45,083 bases of DNA from NCBI GenBank assembly GCA_003640385.1, contig RCAB01000493.1, forward strand, positions 1 through 45,083. The letters run 5' to 3'. The position numbers and the translations under genes are program-made. The notes below the pieces were generated by a model. It was given only the letters and a program-made list of their open reading frames with translations. It had not been told where the DNA came from and did no database searches. Source of the DNA: Setaria digitata (Eukaryota; Nematoda; Chromadorea; Rhabditida; Setariidae). Shown one piece after another: positions 21,543-32,791 of the stretch. Position 1 is the stretch's first letter; each line of letters starts with the position of its first letter.

Positions 21543-23587
21543 ATGATCGTTCTAAGTAATGTTGCTGCACCTACCGATGGTATTCGATTGGCGCAAGGTC
21601 AAGTTATTGCTTATATTGAAAGTGAATCTGTTGGCGAAGGTGAACTTACTGTTGCAGAAAGGTAGCTGATCATTTTTGTCTAGATTTTTCTATTATTTAT
21701 ACTTTAATAATCGGCCTACACAATTTATACTTATATTGTGGTACATTTTCGAGAGGTTTGTTTTCTTCTCTCGCTGCCAGAAATTTATAAAACCAGTGGA
21801 GGAATGTATTTTAGCATTGTTTTGTTAGCAGTTCAGCTGACGGTAGATCATGTTTGAAACTAATTTTTTTTTTTTTAGACAGGTAAATATTTTAATGCTT
21901 CATTCAAGTTGCTACAGATTATAATGTTGTTTAAATTTTAGTTCAGTAACATGGATCTCAAGTATTAGTGGGCAAGGCTTTAGTTTAACTTATCCTTCAA
22001 TAATACTTCATGCAATCTCACGTGATCCTAGTGTATTTCCTGAAGAATGTATTTATGTATTAGCTGATGCGAAAAGATCAGGTATGTTTTTTTTTTCCTT
22101 CCATTAAACTGTCTAATTCTTTCGAGATGCTTATCCAATTATAATGCTCTTTTTTAAAAAGTATCTTGATTGAAGTTTGATATACTTTTTTTGATCCAGA
22201 GAGAAATAAGTTATTATTTGTACTTCCAGCACTGTTTCGCAGAGTCAAGATGAAATTGATATAAAAGGGAAAGGTGTTTTTTAAAACGCTAGTTTTATGC
22301 TAAAGTAACTTGATGTTTTGCTGCATGTCACTTGCATAGTATCTTGTCAATCTTCTCATTCGCAGATATCGGAATACAGACCATCGAGGAGTCTGTCAGC
22401 AGTGCGCAGAATATCACTGGAAATGGTACTGAAGAACAAACAGAATTCAGTGAAGAAAGTGAGGAAAATGGGCATGATCATGATGATGATGATGATGACA
22501 AAGCACATTTAGCGATACGTTTTTCACCACAGGATAAAAGTATATGTAAGTTTTGTAGACAGAAATGTTAAAATATTTCAGGAATGTTTCTTATTTAAGG
22601 CTTTCTGGTTGCATATTTTTTATCAGCAGTACAGCTTTTTAACAGGAAGAAATCAGCTAAATAACTTTCCAACCTAGGTTAATTGAGTTACAGTTGGTTT
22701 GGAAAGATTTTATAAAACCGTGTCTAGTGTGCACTTCTCAGAAGAATTACGACTAGACAATCGTGTCAGTCTTGTAAAATATACTCACGTTCTTGTTCTT
22801 TGGATTCATCGATTTTGGGACGCAGAAAGTATTGAAAACTATTTCCTTGCGTCGAGACACTTGTTTTTTAAATCGAAGGCCTGAACCAAAATGAGTTGCA
22901 GTTTGTTGTGTCCGACAGGTTACAGTTTCTTACCAAATTTTATATTCTTGGAACTTTTAGTACAAAATATTTATCAACAAATGTGCGAGTGTCAAGGGCT
23001 AAATCCGGACGAAGGTGATGACTTTTCGGATGAATTTACAATGGATCCAGACAGTGAGTTTTTAGGTATGGGCTAAATTAATTTTTTATGTTTTGGTAAG
23101 GAGAAAGGTGAGTGAATTAATGCAAGCTGATTTCCGGTAATGGCACGAAATATCTGCACTGGTTTTTCTTTGCTTCTCACTTTAGTCATATGTTTTTATT
23201 TCATATATGTTTTTTGAAGAGGGCAGATCAGATGAGGAAGATGACGAGAGACATGCTGGAGAAGGTGATCATGAAAATATACTCCATTTTCAAAACATAT
23301 CAACCAACATGAATAGGCATGAAACTAATGGTGGTAAGTTTTTTTTTTTCGATATTTTAGCTTCACATTAATGAAACATTAAGAACTTTTTGACTGAAGT
23401 CGAGAGATGTTGCACAAATTAAGGTCAAGTTTATTGTATACGTATATATATATTTTTTCTAATATATATATATTAGAAAGCATATCTTGTGATTACCTCA
23501 CTGTATTGTTCACTGTTCACCATATACTTTTTTGCTTTTGCAGATAGAGGGAATATGTCAGGTAGTGAACAGATGGACGAAGGATAG
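21543..23587 (+). CDS. CLNS1A: methylosome subunit pICln (CLNS1A homologue)
   Basis: Six exons: 21543-21661, 21942-22081, 22366-22545, 22961-23053, 23220-23333 and 23544-23587. All phases agree and give 229 residues, close to the 237 of human pICln. The N-terminal PH-like fold is recognisable by [20 protein letters not shown] and LHAISRD, which align with the human SWLDGSGLGFSLEYPTISLHALSRD segment. An acidic His/Asp insert ([10 protein letters not shown]) precedes the strand [30 protein letters not shown] matches the MCECQALHPD block of the family. The rest is acidic. pICln works in the cytosol with PRMT5 and MEP50. It holds Sm proteins in a ring-like intermediate for arginine methylation before SMN-dependent snRNP assembly. 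The ATG was chosen because it gives the family's short N-terminus; [10 protein letters not shown] lacks the longer mammalian start. The fifth-exon acceptor (TTTTTTGAAG) is atypical but required by phase. Confidence 0.93.
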
Positions 23588-24555
23588 AAGATGCGTTATG
23601 TGCTTCTTTTTTTTTTTTTTTTTTTTTTTTCTCCTCGTTTGTGAACATTAATGTTTTGCCATCTTTGGTTTGTTTCGTTGTCCTTACACTGATAAATAAT
23701 TATGTGTGTATAATGTTGCATCACAAAGAGGTAATTTTTAGTAAAGCAGCATTTCAAATAGTGCTATAAGAAATTCTAAAGAGGAAACAAAAAACAAAGA
23801 GTGAGTATATTCTGTCAAAAGATTCTGTTAATTGTTAGTTGTACCTTTTCGTTTTGTTGCATTGAAAAAGTTCTACGAATAGTTGCGCCCATGTGTGAAA
23901 ATCTTCCCTCTCATGCTGTTTCGGGATTTGAGCGGTAATTTTTTCTGGTACCTGGATTCAAGATGATATTGGCTGTGCGTTGATCATCCTTTCTTGAATT
24001 ATGAATGATGTATTTATACCAATTCACTTCTAGTTGGATCTAACATTTACTTGTGATGTAGCAGTAAGACTTGGAACTTGTAAATATCAGCTGAAGAGCT
24101 GTATGTACCTGTGTAAGGATGCGTGGATCAAATCAATGGCTGACTTTCCATTAGTAATTGGTATTAAAAAATAATTTTTTCTTTGTGTTTCATATTCTGC
24201 AAGATACACACTAAAGGTCAAATTTTTCGAATTTTACTAAACCGTTCAGATCATCAATAAAAGAAAAAAAAAAAAAAAAAAAAAGAAGAAAGAGCAGTTA
24301 ATTGCGATTCGCTGAAGTGTTGAATCAAAATGAGAAGTATTTTTGGTAATTTCGATAATTAACATGTCACAAAATGCGGGCATACACACATGGAACAGAA
24401 CATATATATAAAGAATGGGAAGTTAAAATGCTTTCTAGTACCGGTTTACGATATTTTTCTTACATTTCTTACTGCAAATAGAGACTGAAAAAAGATTTTT
24501 TTTTTTTTTTTTTATTTCCCTTATCCTCCCTTTTTTTTTTCCCAAGAACTTTTAA

Positions 24556-24586
<31 letters not shown>

Positions 24587-25375
24587 GAAATCGTAAAATA
24601 TCTACATTTATGCGCTGTTATTCACAAACAGTAGGACAGTGATAGTAGTAGTTATCTCTCTATGCCGTTAATGGTATTAGAAATTGGTGTAATGGTTTTT
24701 TTTTTTTTTTTTTTTTTGAACAGCTGAAAATCTAAAATCATTATTAAAGAGTAAAAAAGTCAGTAGAGTGAGAGCTAGAGAATTATGTAATATATAATTT
24801 TAGGAACTTCAGATTTATTCAAAAATGGCTATCGATTTGTTTATGTATTCAAAGAAAAAAAAAAAAAAAATATGGAAAAATAACACAAAAAAAAAAAAAA
24901 GGATCCAAAGATTTTCTTGATAGTTCAAAACAAAAAGCTGTTGATTAGAAGAAGTATTCCCGAGCGCTGTTTTAATATTTAAATTATTTGGAAAGACTTT
25001 TTATAGTGAAAAATTTATTTACTTTCTTCTGAGACTTAAGTTAGAGAAAGTAATGAAATGCAATGTATGGAAATTGTTACAGCAGTGAGATCATTGATAC
25101 TAAATTTGATAAAATTTATTTCCTACATATTTGACCTACTAATGAATTTTGATTATTTCCTTAATATAGTGTTTAAATAAGTAAGTTATATGTCATGAAG
25201 AATTTTATCTTTTTCAAAATTCAATCATTTGATGTAGTCTGTTTTGCTAGTAGTTTTATCACTCTTATCACATTATCATTTTCTATTATTAACTTTAATA
25301 ATATACAAAAAAAAAAAAAAGTTTAAAATCATTTTGTTTTTGTTGCAAATTTTTGCCAATGAATAAATGAATGAA

Positions 25376-25406
<31 letters not shown>

Positions 25407-25545
25407 AAATCAATTGTATCTCGAATCTGATACTAATTAATTAATTAATAGGCAAATATGCTCATAAGCTAATACGAATTGGATTTTGTCGATGTTACTG
25501 TTCAGAAAAGCGAATGAATTATTTAGCTTGAATGATCGGTAAAAT
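23588..25545. other. 3' UTR and intergenic DNA rich in homopolymers
   Basis: No exon was seen. The stretch after the CLNS1A stop holds many poly-T runs (for example 23606-23630, 24496-24514, 24566-24587 and 24696-24717) and poly-A runs. AATAAA at about 24256 is a candidate polyadenylation signal. An (ATG)n microsatellite lies at 25375-25398. Confidence 0.5.
25375..25398. repeat. (ATG)n microsatellite
   Basis: About eight ATG/GAT units lie in the upstream flank of the IL-17-like gene. Confidence 0.85.
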
Positions 25546-28500
25546 ATGACGACAAATGTTCGCTTCTTCATTCTCTTCTTAACAGCAATAAAATTAACTA
25601 TTCTGGAATTGTTATCACATACGATTATAAAATTTGAACCATTTCAAGCTACAGATATTTTATCTGCTTATCAGCATTTCAATACATCCATTGCTGATAC
25701 GAAATTTTCTAATGATAATGTGAAAATTGTCGAGAAGCGACGTACTAACAGAGATGAAACACTTTTAGCAGCATTTGATAATTTACTGGAACAACGTATT
25801 CGAGGAAATATCGTCCCACAGGTTAATTGATATCTTTCATTAATAAAATTATAATTTAGCCAAAAAAAAAAAAATCATTGTCAATTGCTACTTATGATCA
25901 TAAAAAAAAATAAATAATTGATAGAATTTTTTCAATTTTTTGATTTTTACTTTTTCAGTGTCCATGTGTAATTAAGCCTGGTACAAATAAATGTATCGCT
26001 TATGATTCTCGATATCAAGCTGCTTCTATTGAAGAAGCTTTAGTAGCATTTCGAGATGTTACTATGGATGATGATATCTTTTTACCGCCTGATGTTATCG
26101 TTGGTTTTTTTTACACGTTTTTTCTTTTTTTTTTCTTTTTTTTTTTTTTTTGCCACTATATTATAGAATTAGAATGTTATATTATATAGAAAATGCAAAT
26201 TGATGTCGTTTTTTTTTTCCGCATTTGGATTCAAAATTTTATCAAAATTCTACAAAGATTCGGTGTGGACGTAAATGAAAATGGAAAAGAGTATAGTTAA
26301 AGAAGTAATCACTTCACCTTCATTACTAAATTGTCAAAGAATTCAATGTGTGCCAGAAATCTGTCAAGGAAGTCAGTGTCGATGTTAATTGAGAAATGCA
26401 GCAAAATTAGAAGAAAGCTGAAAAATAACGGATATAACTATAACAGTAATTGATAACTGATAATTGATAACGGCACAGTTTATATGCCGATTGATAAGTG
26501 AAAAATGCAGCATTGAGTTGGAAATATTGTAATATGTAAAAGAAGAAATATTAAATTGCATTTGATAATTGATTATTTTAATGATTACATCAGTAATCAT
26601 GAATAATTTAATGAGGTCTGGGAACTTTCTTAAAGCTGAAACTGTGCGGAAGAAAAAAAAAAATGCATTATCATTATTTAATAATCTTCTTCTTATCAGA
26701 AGCTTCTAAATCGGGATGAAATAATTCCATCTGAAAAATATATCATGCAATGATGATAATCAGAAGACTATTAAATAATCATGACAATGATAATATGCTT
26801 TTTTTTTCTCTCTCTCACTCTCTCTCTCTCTCTCTCTCTCATAAAATGTTGAATTCTACTTATTAGAAGCTTCTGAATCTGGATGAAATGATTCCAGCTG
26901 AGAAATATATCATTGCAAATCGATGATTATGATGATGATGATGATGATGATAGTGTTGAAAATCCAACAAAGTCTTCAACTTCTGTATGTTACAAAAAAA
27001 ATATATATATATATATCACGATCACATAATCAATTCGAAAAAAAAAAAAAAAAACTGTGCTAATTGAGATATGAAATTTTTACTCATCTGATGTATTNTC
27101 TCATAAAATGTTGAATTCTACTTATTAGATGCTTCTGAATCTGGATGAAATGATTCCAGCTGAGAAATATATCATTGCAAATCGATGATTATGATGATGA
27201 TGATGATGATGATAGTGTTGAAAATCCAACAAAGTCTTCAACTTCTGTATGTTACAAAAAAAATATATATATATATATCACGATCACATAATCAATTCGA
27301 AAAAAAAAAAAAAAAACTGTGCTAATTGAGATATGAAATTTTTACTCATCTGATGTATTTACCTGATCTCTGTTCAGTTAATTGACTACCTTTTCATCTT
27401 CACCTTTAATCATTATATCATACACATAACATACAGATCTGTACATTTGCAGGAAATTAATGAGACTTAGAAAATTCTTTCATTAAAGTGTAAATTCCTA
27501 AAGCTACATGAATAAATTTATTTCTTCTTGGTAAAAATGTATTGATTTCCATTGTTTCTAGATGAATACATTTAAGTTCTAGTTTATGTTAATTTCAAAT
27601 TTACAATGTAAAGGATGCATATTACTTTTGCATTAACATCGATTGAGATTCATTTCCAATATCAATACGTTCAAGTATTTCATTTCAGTGTTTCAGGTCG
27701 ATAGAAAGAGATGATAGAGGAAAATTTTATGCAACTTTTTTTTTTTTTTTTTTTCAGATTTTTCTCCCTACATTTAATCGGAAAAATTTAGCTTTTACTT
27801 TTACGACAATGATTGACTTATTTCTTCAACTTTCTACATTTTATTTAACGGATTTCTGTATTCAAGAACGCTGACGTATTTGCGTGTCGATCACTGGAAT
27901 GCCAAACGTGTGCAGCAATATTGCTCAGACGTATCAAGCAAATGGGAATGGTACCAATGGATGTGAAACTTTCAATTAAATTACCTGAAACCTTTGATCC
28001 AAGACATTGCCCAAGGATACGATTTATCAGACCAGTCGTGGTTCAGTTTTTTGCTGCATATTTCATCATTTGAATGAGATCAGAAGGAAATTTGGAGGAA
28101 ATTTTTTTCTGGAAAATGATAATAATGGTAAGAACAAAGAATATTTTATTTTCTTATCAAAATTTTCTCATTCATAGATGCCAACAGTACCGCAAGAATC
28201 ACCCTTCATGGGGCAACTAATGGATCGTGGTTTACGATATGCTGGAATTTTGAGACCAGGACAGCCTGTAAGATTTTAGCATCATTATCATAAGTGATAA
28301 GAAAATATATTTATATTAAATTAAAGATAACATAATGGTTTGCTTTTTTGTTATCAATAACTTATGGTAAATTTAATTGGCTAATAGCAGAAAGAAGAAA
28401 TCAACAAACAAACAGTATGGAAAAAGTGTTTCTGAAAACGCTTTAATGAAAATACATTTTGAAAAAAAAAAAAAAAAAATTAAATTAAAATATATATATA

Positions 28501-30544
28501 TATTTTAATTCAAATATTTTATATGCATATTTTAATTTGAGTATTTTAATTCTTAATTTCCAGGAAAGTTTCGTCTCAAACATATTTTACGTCACTTGAA
28601 CGTTTTTTTTTTTTTTTATCATAGATTTTTTTTACTCCTGCACGACGCAATCGTTCTCGGTCAACGACACGACGACCACCACCATTACCACCACGGATAC
28701 CACGGCCACCATCACTACCCCAACTACCACAGCGATCACGACTGGTACTACCACCACTGCAACCTCAACCACCACTGGCACCGCCACCACCACCGCCACA
28801 ACTGCCACTGCCACCACCACTTTCACTACGATTGCCACCGTTACCGCAACCACTGTCACCGCAGCCAGCGGTGCCGGTGGTACCACCACCACGAGCAGTG
28901 GTGCCAGCATCGCCTACATCAGTTATTTCGACTCCTGTCCAAAGACAATTTCATTCTCAATTATTTCAACCGTCAAATCTATTAGAGGTTTAAATTCATA
29001 TATTTATAATGATTAATGATAATAAGCTTAGGTTGTTCGTTGTAAATCGCAAGTGATAAAGTTTTCCTTAACATCTAATATTTATAGTATGCTAGTCCAC
29101 GACCATGGTTTCCGGGGTATAATGCTGAAATTGGTGGTAGACACAGATCGGAGCGAAAGAAAAGCAAAAAGAGAATTAAAAGAAGAGCTGATCCACCTGT
29201 CTTAGGTTTGCTACTTAAAATTTTCTTACATTATTTGCTTCAAGTTTTTTTTTTTTTGTTACTGTATTTTAATCCTTAGAAATTTACTACTTTTAATTTT
29301 GCTAGAAGATTATCAATTGATGATATTTAAGCTATCACATGATGATCATTGTGGAGAGCATTTGCCATTTATAAATAAAACAGGACAGTATTTGTTCATC
29401 AAGAATGAAATCCATTGCATAAGATTTGTTTTACAGAGTATAATTTTGATCATTTCAAATGCAGTACTGTATCAGAGAATAATTCGATGATACGGTACGG
29501 TACTGTATCATGCTTATATACGTTATATCTGTATGATTCCGATTTATATGATATACGGTCCAATGCTATAGGCTATGACATTCAGGTACACGATATGTGA
29601 TATCTTGTATGCAACATGGTGAAGCAGATGATGATGGTATGTTGGCGCTTTGCAGTACCTGTTGGACGTGGCGTAAATTGCCATCTGATTATTTTCCACC
29701 TCTAATTAATGAACTTGTTTGCGGTCAAGATAATGATGGTCACTGTCTCTCCGGTAATCTTTTCTTAGACAGAGAATAGAGTCAAAATATCGCTTTTTTT
29801 TTTTCAGTTTTAAAAACAAAAACAAAAAACTTAGAGCTTTTATCGTTTAAATTAACTAATTCCTCTTTTTCTTTTTTTTCCAAATAAATTTAAATGATTG
29901 GAAACACCTATGCGTACATTCGTAATATGTAGTTTGAGTAAAACTTGACATTGCCGTCAGCTAAGAATAAGCTTGATTTTGTGATATTTTTGAAAGCTTA
30001 CTAACCGAATGATATATTTGAAGAGCTTAATACCGTAAGAGAAAGAAAAAAAAACCGGTCTAACTAGTTTCAACAATCAGCAAAATGAAAAGGATGATTT
30101 TGGATGTACTGATGACACACTATTACTGGAACAAACTTTTTACTTTATTATTGTTTCGACGAAAGTTTTTTTTTTTTTCTTGTGATATTTTAGTGATGAT
30201 AATATTTGTATCTAGTTTTATCAATTATCTAACTAAACAGGATGCTTAAAAAAGTAATTTTGGATTTAAAAAAAATGTTAGAAAAACTAGCTGCATGTCA
30301 AATTAATTGACAAGCTGATTCATATCAGTTAGCTGATTAGCTAATTAAAGAAAGTACTCAATTAAAGATTTGAGTAATTCTAGGCTGGGGAAAGTGTCAG
30401 CAAAAGTATCGAAATTTTGATGTACTTCGGAAGGTGAATGGAAATTGGCAACCAACAACGATCTCAACAGCAACATGCTGTGATTGTCGCATTCGAGCAG
30501 GCACTGAAATACATCCACTTGTAGTTGGTAAAAGACAAAGCTGA
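25546..30544 (+). CDS. secreted precursor with IL-17-like cystine-knot domain
   Basis: Eight exons: 25546-25821, 25959-26099, 27867-28037 (or 28040), 28178-28267, 28625-28987, 29088-29205, 29586-29753 and 30384-30544. All phases agree; about 495 residues. A signal peptide (MTTNVRFFILFLTAIKLTIL) is followed by a Cys-rich region starting CPCVIKPGTNKC and ending near DPRHCPRIRF. A 120-residue proline-rich exon comes next. The basic run KKSKKRIKRR (residues 371-380) is a furin-type site that would release a 115-residue C-terminal domain with nine Cys. That domain reads C-xx-C-WTWRKLPSDYFPPLINE-x-x-C, then FDVLRK and ATCCDCRI. Order and spacing recall IL-17: the W..D..R.P..I.EA.C block, the VLRR strand and the final GCTC. 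C. elegans has IL-17 family cytokines acting on neurons. The assignment rests on pattern only; another cystine-knot factor is possible. Odd points: the second and third exons use weak donors, and the second intron (1.8 kb) contains an assembly duplicate. Confidence 0.7.
26688..26935. repeat. diverged local duplication in intron
   Basis: A segment at about 26688-26760 (TCAGAAGCTTCTAAATCGGGATGAAATAATTCC, given here only by its position and start) is an older, diverged copy of the one at about 26860-26935. Both are followed by GAT-rich sequence, and a CT tract lies between them. Because they differ at many sites, this is a real duplication, unlike the contig-join duplicate next to it. Confidence 0.55.
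26837..27359. repeat. direct duplication around single N (contig join)
   Basis: About 261 bases (26837-27097) recur at 27099-27359 after an N at 27098. They differ at only one or two bases (AGAAGCTT versus AGATGCTT). Both contain the same GAT run, TA run and poly-A. This lies in the second intron of the IL-17-like gene. Confidence 0.9.
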
Positions 30545-30767
30545 ACAATTAGCAATTCATTTTGTTTCATTAAATTAAAAGAAAAGAGAAGAAAAAAATT
30601 CATATTTATACCAGAAATATGTATGATGATTGTGTGTGTAATCAGGTTGCTCTGAAAGTAATAACAGGGTTATTTCATTCGGTATTTTTACACTAAATGT
30701 AAATTTATGTTTCATTAAAATCTTTCTCATATTACGGTTATTTTATTTATTTTGATTTTTTGTTTTT

Positions 30768-30803
<36 letters not shown>

Positions 30804-31751
30804 TTCTTTATTTTCCTTCCTTTTTTTTTTTCTTTTTTTAATTTTTAATTTTTGCTTCATAAAAATTTTTGCCCTTATCAAGTGATGATTATATAATTGA
30901 AGGAATAATTACTAATTATGGAATGGTTCAAATCATTATAAAATCACTGGAATTTATGGTTGCAGTGCAATTTTTCAAACAGCAATGTTTATTTTTTTCA
31001 AAAAAAAAAAAAAAAAAATTCTGTGTTCATTTGTCACATATTATAAAAGTGTGCTCTAATTGAGAACAAAAAAGAAAAAGCCAAGGAACGAAATGCAATA
31101 ATAATGTGGATAAATTGATAAATTTCATTGAAGATATTTAAAATTTTTAATTCATCATATAATATACATATATGCTATGGAAGTGTAAGTAAATAAAAAA
31201 AAAAAAATAAAAAAGTTGTTAAAATGTTTTATTAGCTGCATGCATTAGCATTAAATGTATTAATTCATCATATTCTAATCTAAATGCATCACTACCTTTT
31301 CTAATGTTGTCTTTTTTCTTCCTTTTTTTTTCTCTCTCTCCCAAAAAATAAAGAGGCTCGTTTTCAAAAAAAAAAAAAAATGTCCCAAATAAACTACCTC
31401 ATTATGTTTTTTTTTCTTTTTTCTTTTTTTTTTTTTTTAAATTAAATTTTGAAAATTTTCCCAACTTTTGTTTTGTTTTTGCTCTTCTTTCTTTCTTTCT
31501 TTTTTTTTTTTTTTTTTTTTTTGCTTTAATAGTAATAGAACAGTGTAGATGAAAAATTGTACTAAGCTAAGAAATGTTAACTTTATTTAAGTCAATTAAC
31601 AGCTATCATTTTATTATTATTTACAAAATCATGATTTTAAATTTTACTAGAGCTACTAAAACTGCTATATTTGATGATTAATTTTTTGAATGAGAAAGAA
31701 ATTTTTTGGGAAAATAAAATATACATACTTTCTTTTTTTCTTTTTTTTTTT

Positions 31752-31799
<48 letters not shown>

Positions 31800-32791
31800 T
31801 TCTTTAGCTTTGTTCCATTTATGAGCAATAAATTATTGTGAAAATCTTTGTTACTAAAAATGATTTAAGAGTTACAGCACATCTAATCTCGTATACATTT
31901 ACATTCTCCTCCATCTTCAAATAACTCAAATGATTTCTAAACATGAAACTACACGTACGATTTATTCATTGATAAAATATTATCACAAATTAAAATTCTA
32001 CATAAGATTATAGAATTTAGAATCACTGTAATACACAAGTAATGCAACACGAACATGAAATACTTCACTCATAGAGCCGACCATATCGGAATCATTTCTT
32101 TTTTTTTTTTTTTTTTTTTTTTTTCTGAACATTAGTTGTAATAGTGGACTGCAGAGTATTCCACGGCTGATCCTTGTTAGAATTGGAAATCAGTGATAAA
32201 AGATAGGTGAAAAAAGATAATGGTTAGTAATTCGATGCACTTGATATGTTTTATATTAATTGTTAATGGATGAATAAGATTACAGATAAGAGGAATGGAG
32301 TAGTTCAAGACTGTGGAACTGTCAAAGAATTAGGTTACAGATTGTGGTAGTGTTTTATTTGGTATTATCTTGCATTATTGATCAATCAGGAGAGCATCGT
32401 TGAAGCTAACAATCATTAATATAGTCCTATCGATTAGAAGGGATGATAACGACGATAATGTTGATATTTCAATCTTTTCTGGATAACTGGAAAAAAAAAA
32501 AAAAGAAACACAGGTGATATGGAACACAGGTGTCATCATTTGTTTGTTACTGAAAGGTTTATCATGCTACCTGGGTAATGTATCATAGTTAACAACAACT
32601 AAATGCTTTTCAGCTGTGCTGTAGCAGTGATTACATTCTTCTTTACTGACATTATCCTACTCTATAACATATATATATATATTTATTTATTTATTTATCC
32701 ATTTGCTTATCTGTATATCAATTTTACGCAATCAGTCATCCATTCATCTTCCTGCGAACTTACCATCCTGTATGATTGAGCATCCAAGAAA
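30545..32791. other. intergenic region with poly-T and CT tracts
   Basis: No supported exon was found. It holds the 3' UTR of the IL-17-like gene, many poly-T/poly-A tracts (31501-31522, 32099-32124) and (CT)n runs at 30773-30800 and 31756-31793. Sequence from about 32130 is more complex and is the likely promoter side of the taxilin gene. An (AT)n and (TTTA)n patch lies near 32670-32698. Confidence 0.5.

Noticed and set aside
28632..28910. Val/Ala-rich minus-strand ORF
   Set aside because: It is a shadow of the same CCA-rich exon on the other strand.
28596..28985. His/Asp-rich plus-strand ORF over the proline-rich exon
   Set aside because: The phases of both neighbouring exons require the Pro-rich frame. 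The His-rich reading comes from the same CCA-rich DNA.
30345..30603. Two minus-strand ORFs over the last IL-17-like exon
   Set aside because: They are antisense to an exon whose plus frame gives the conserved VLRK and CCDC elements.
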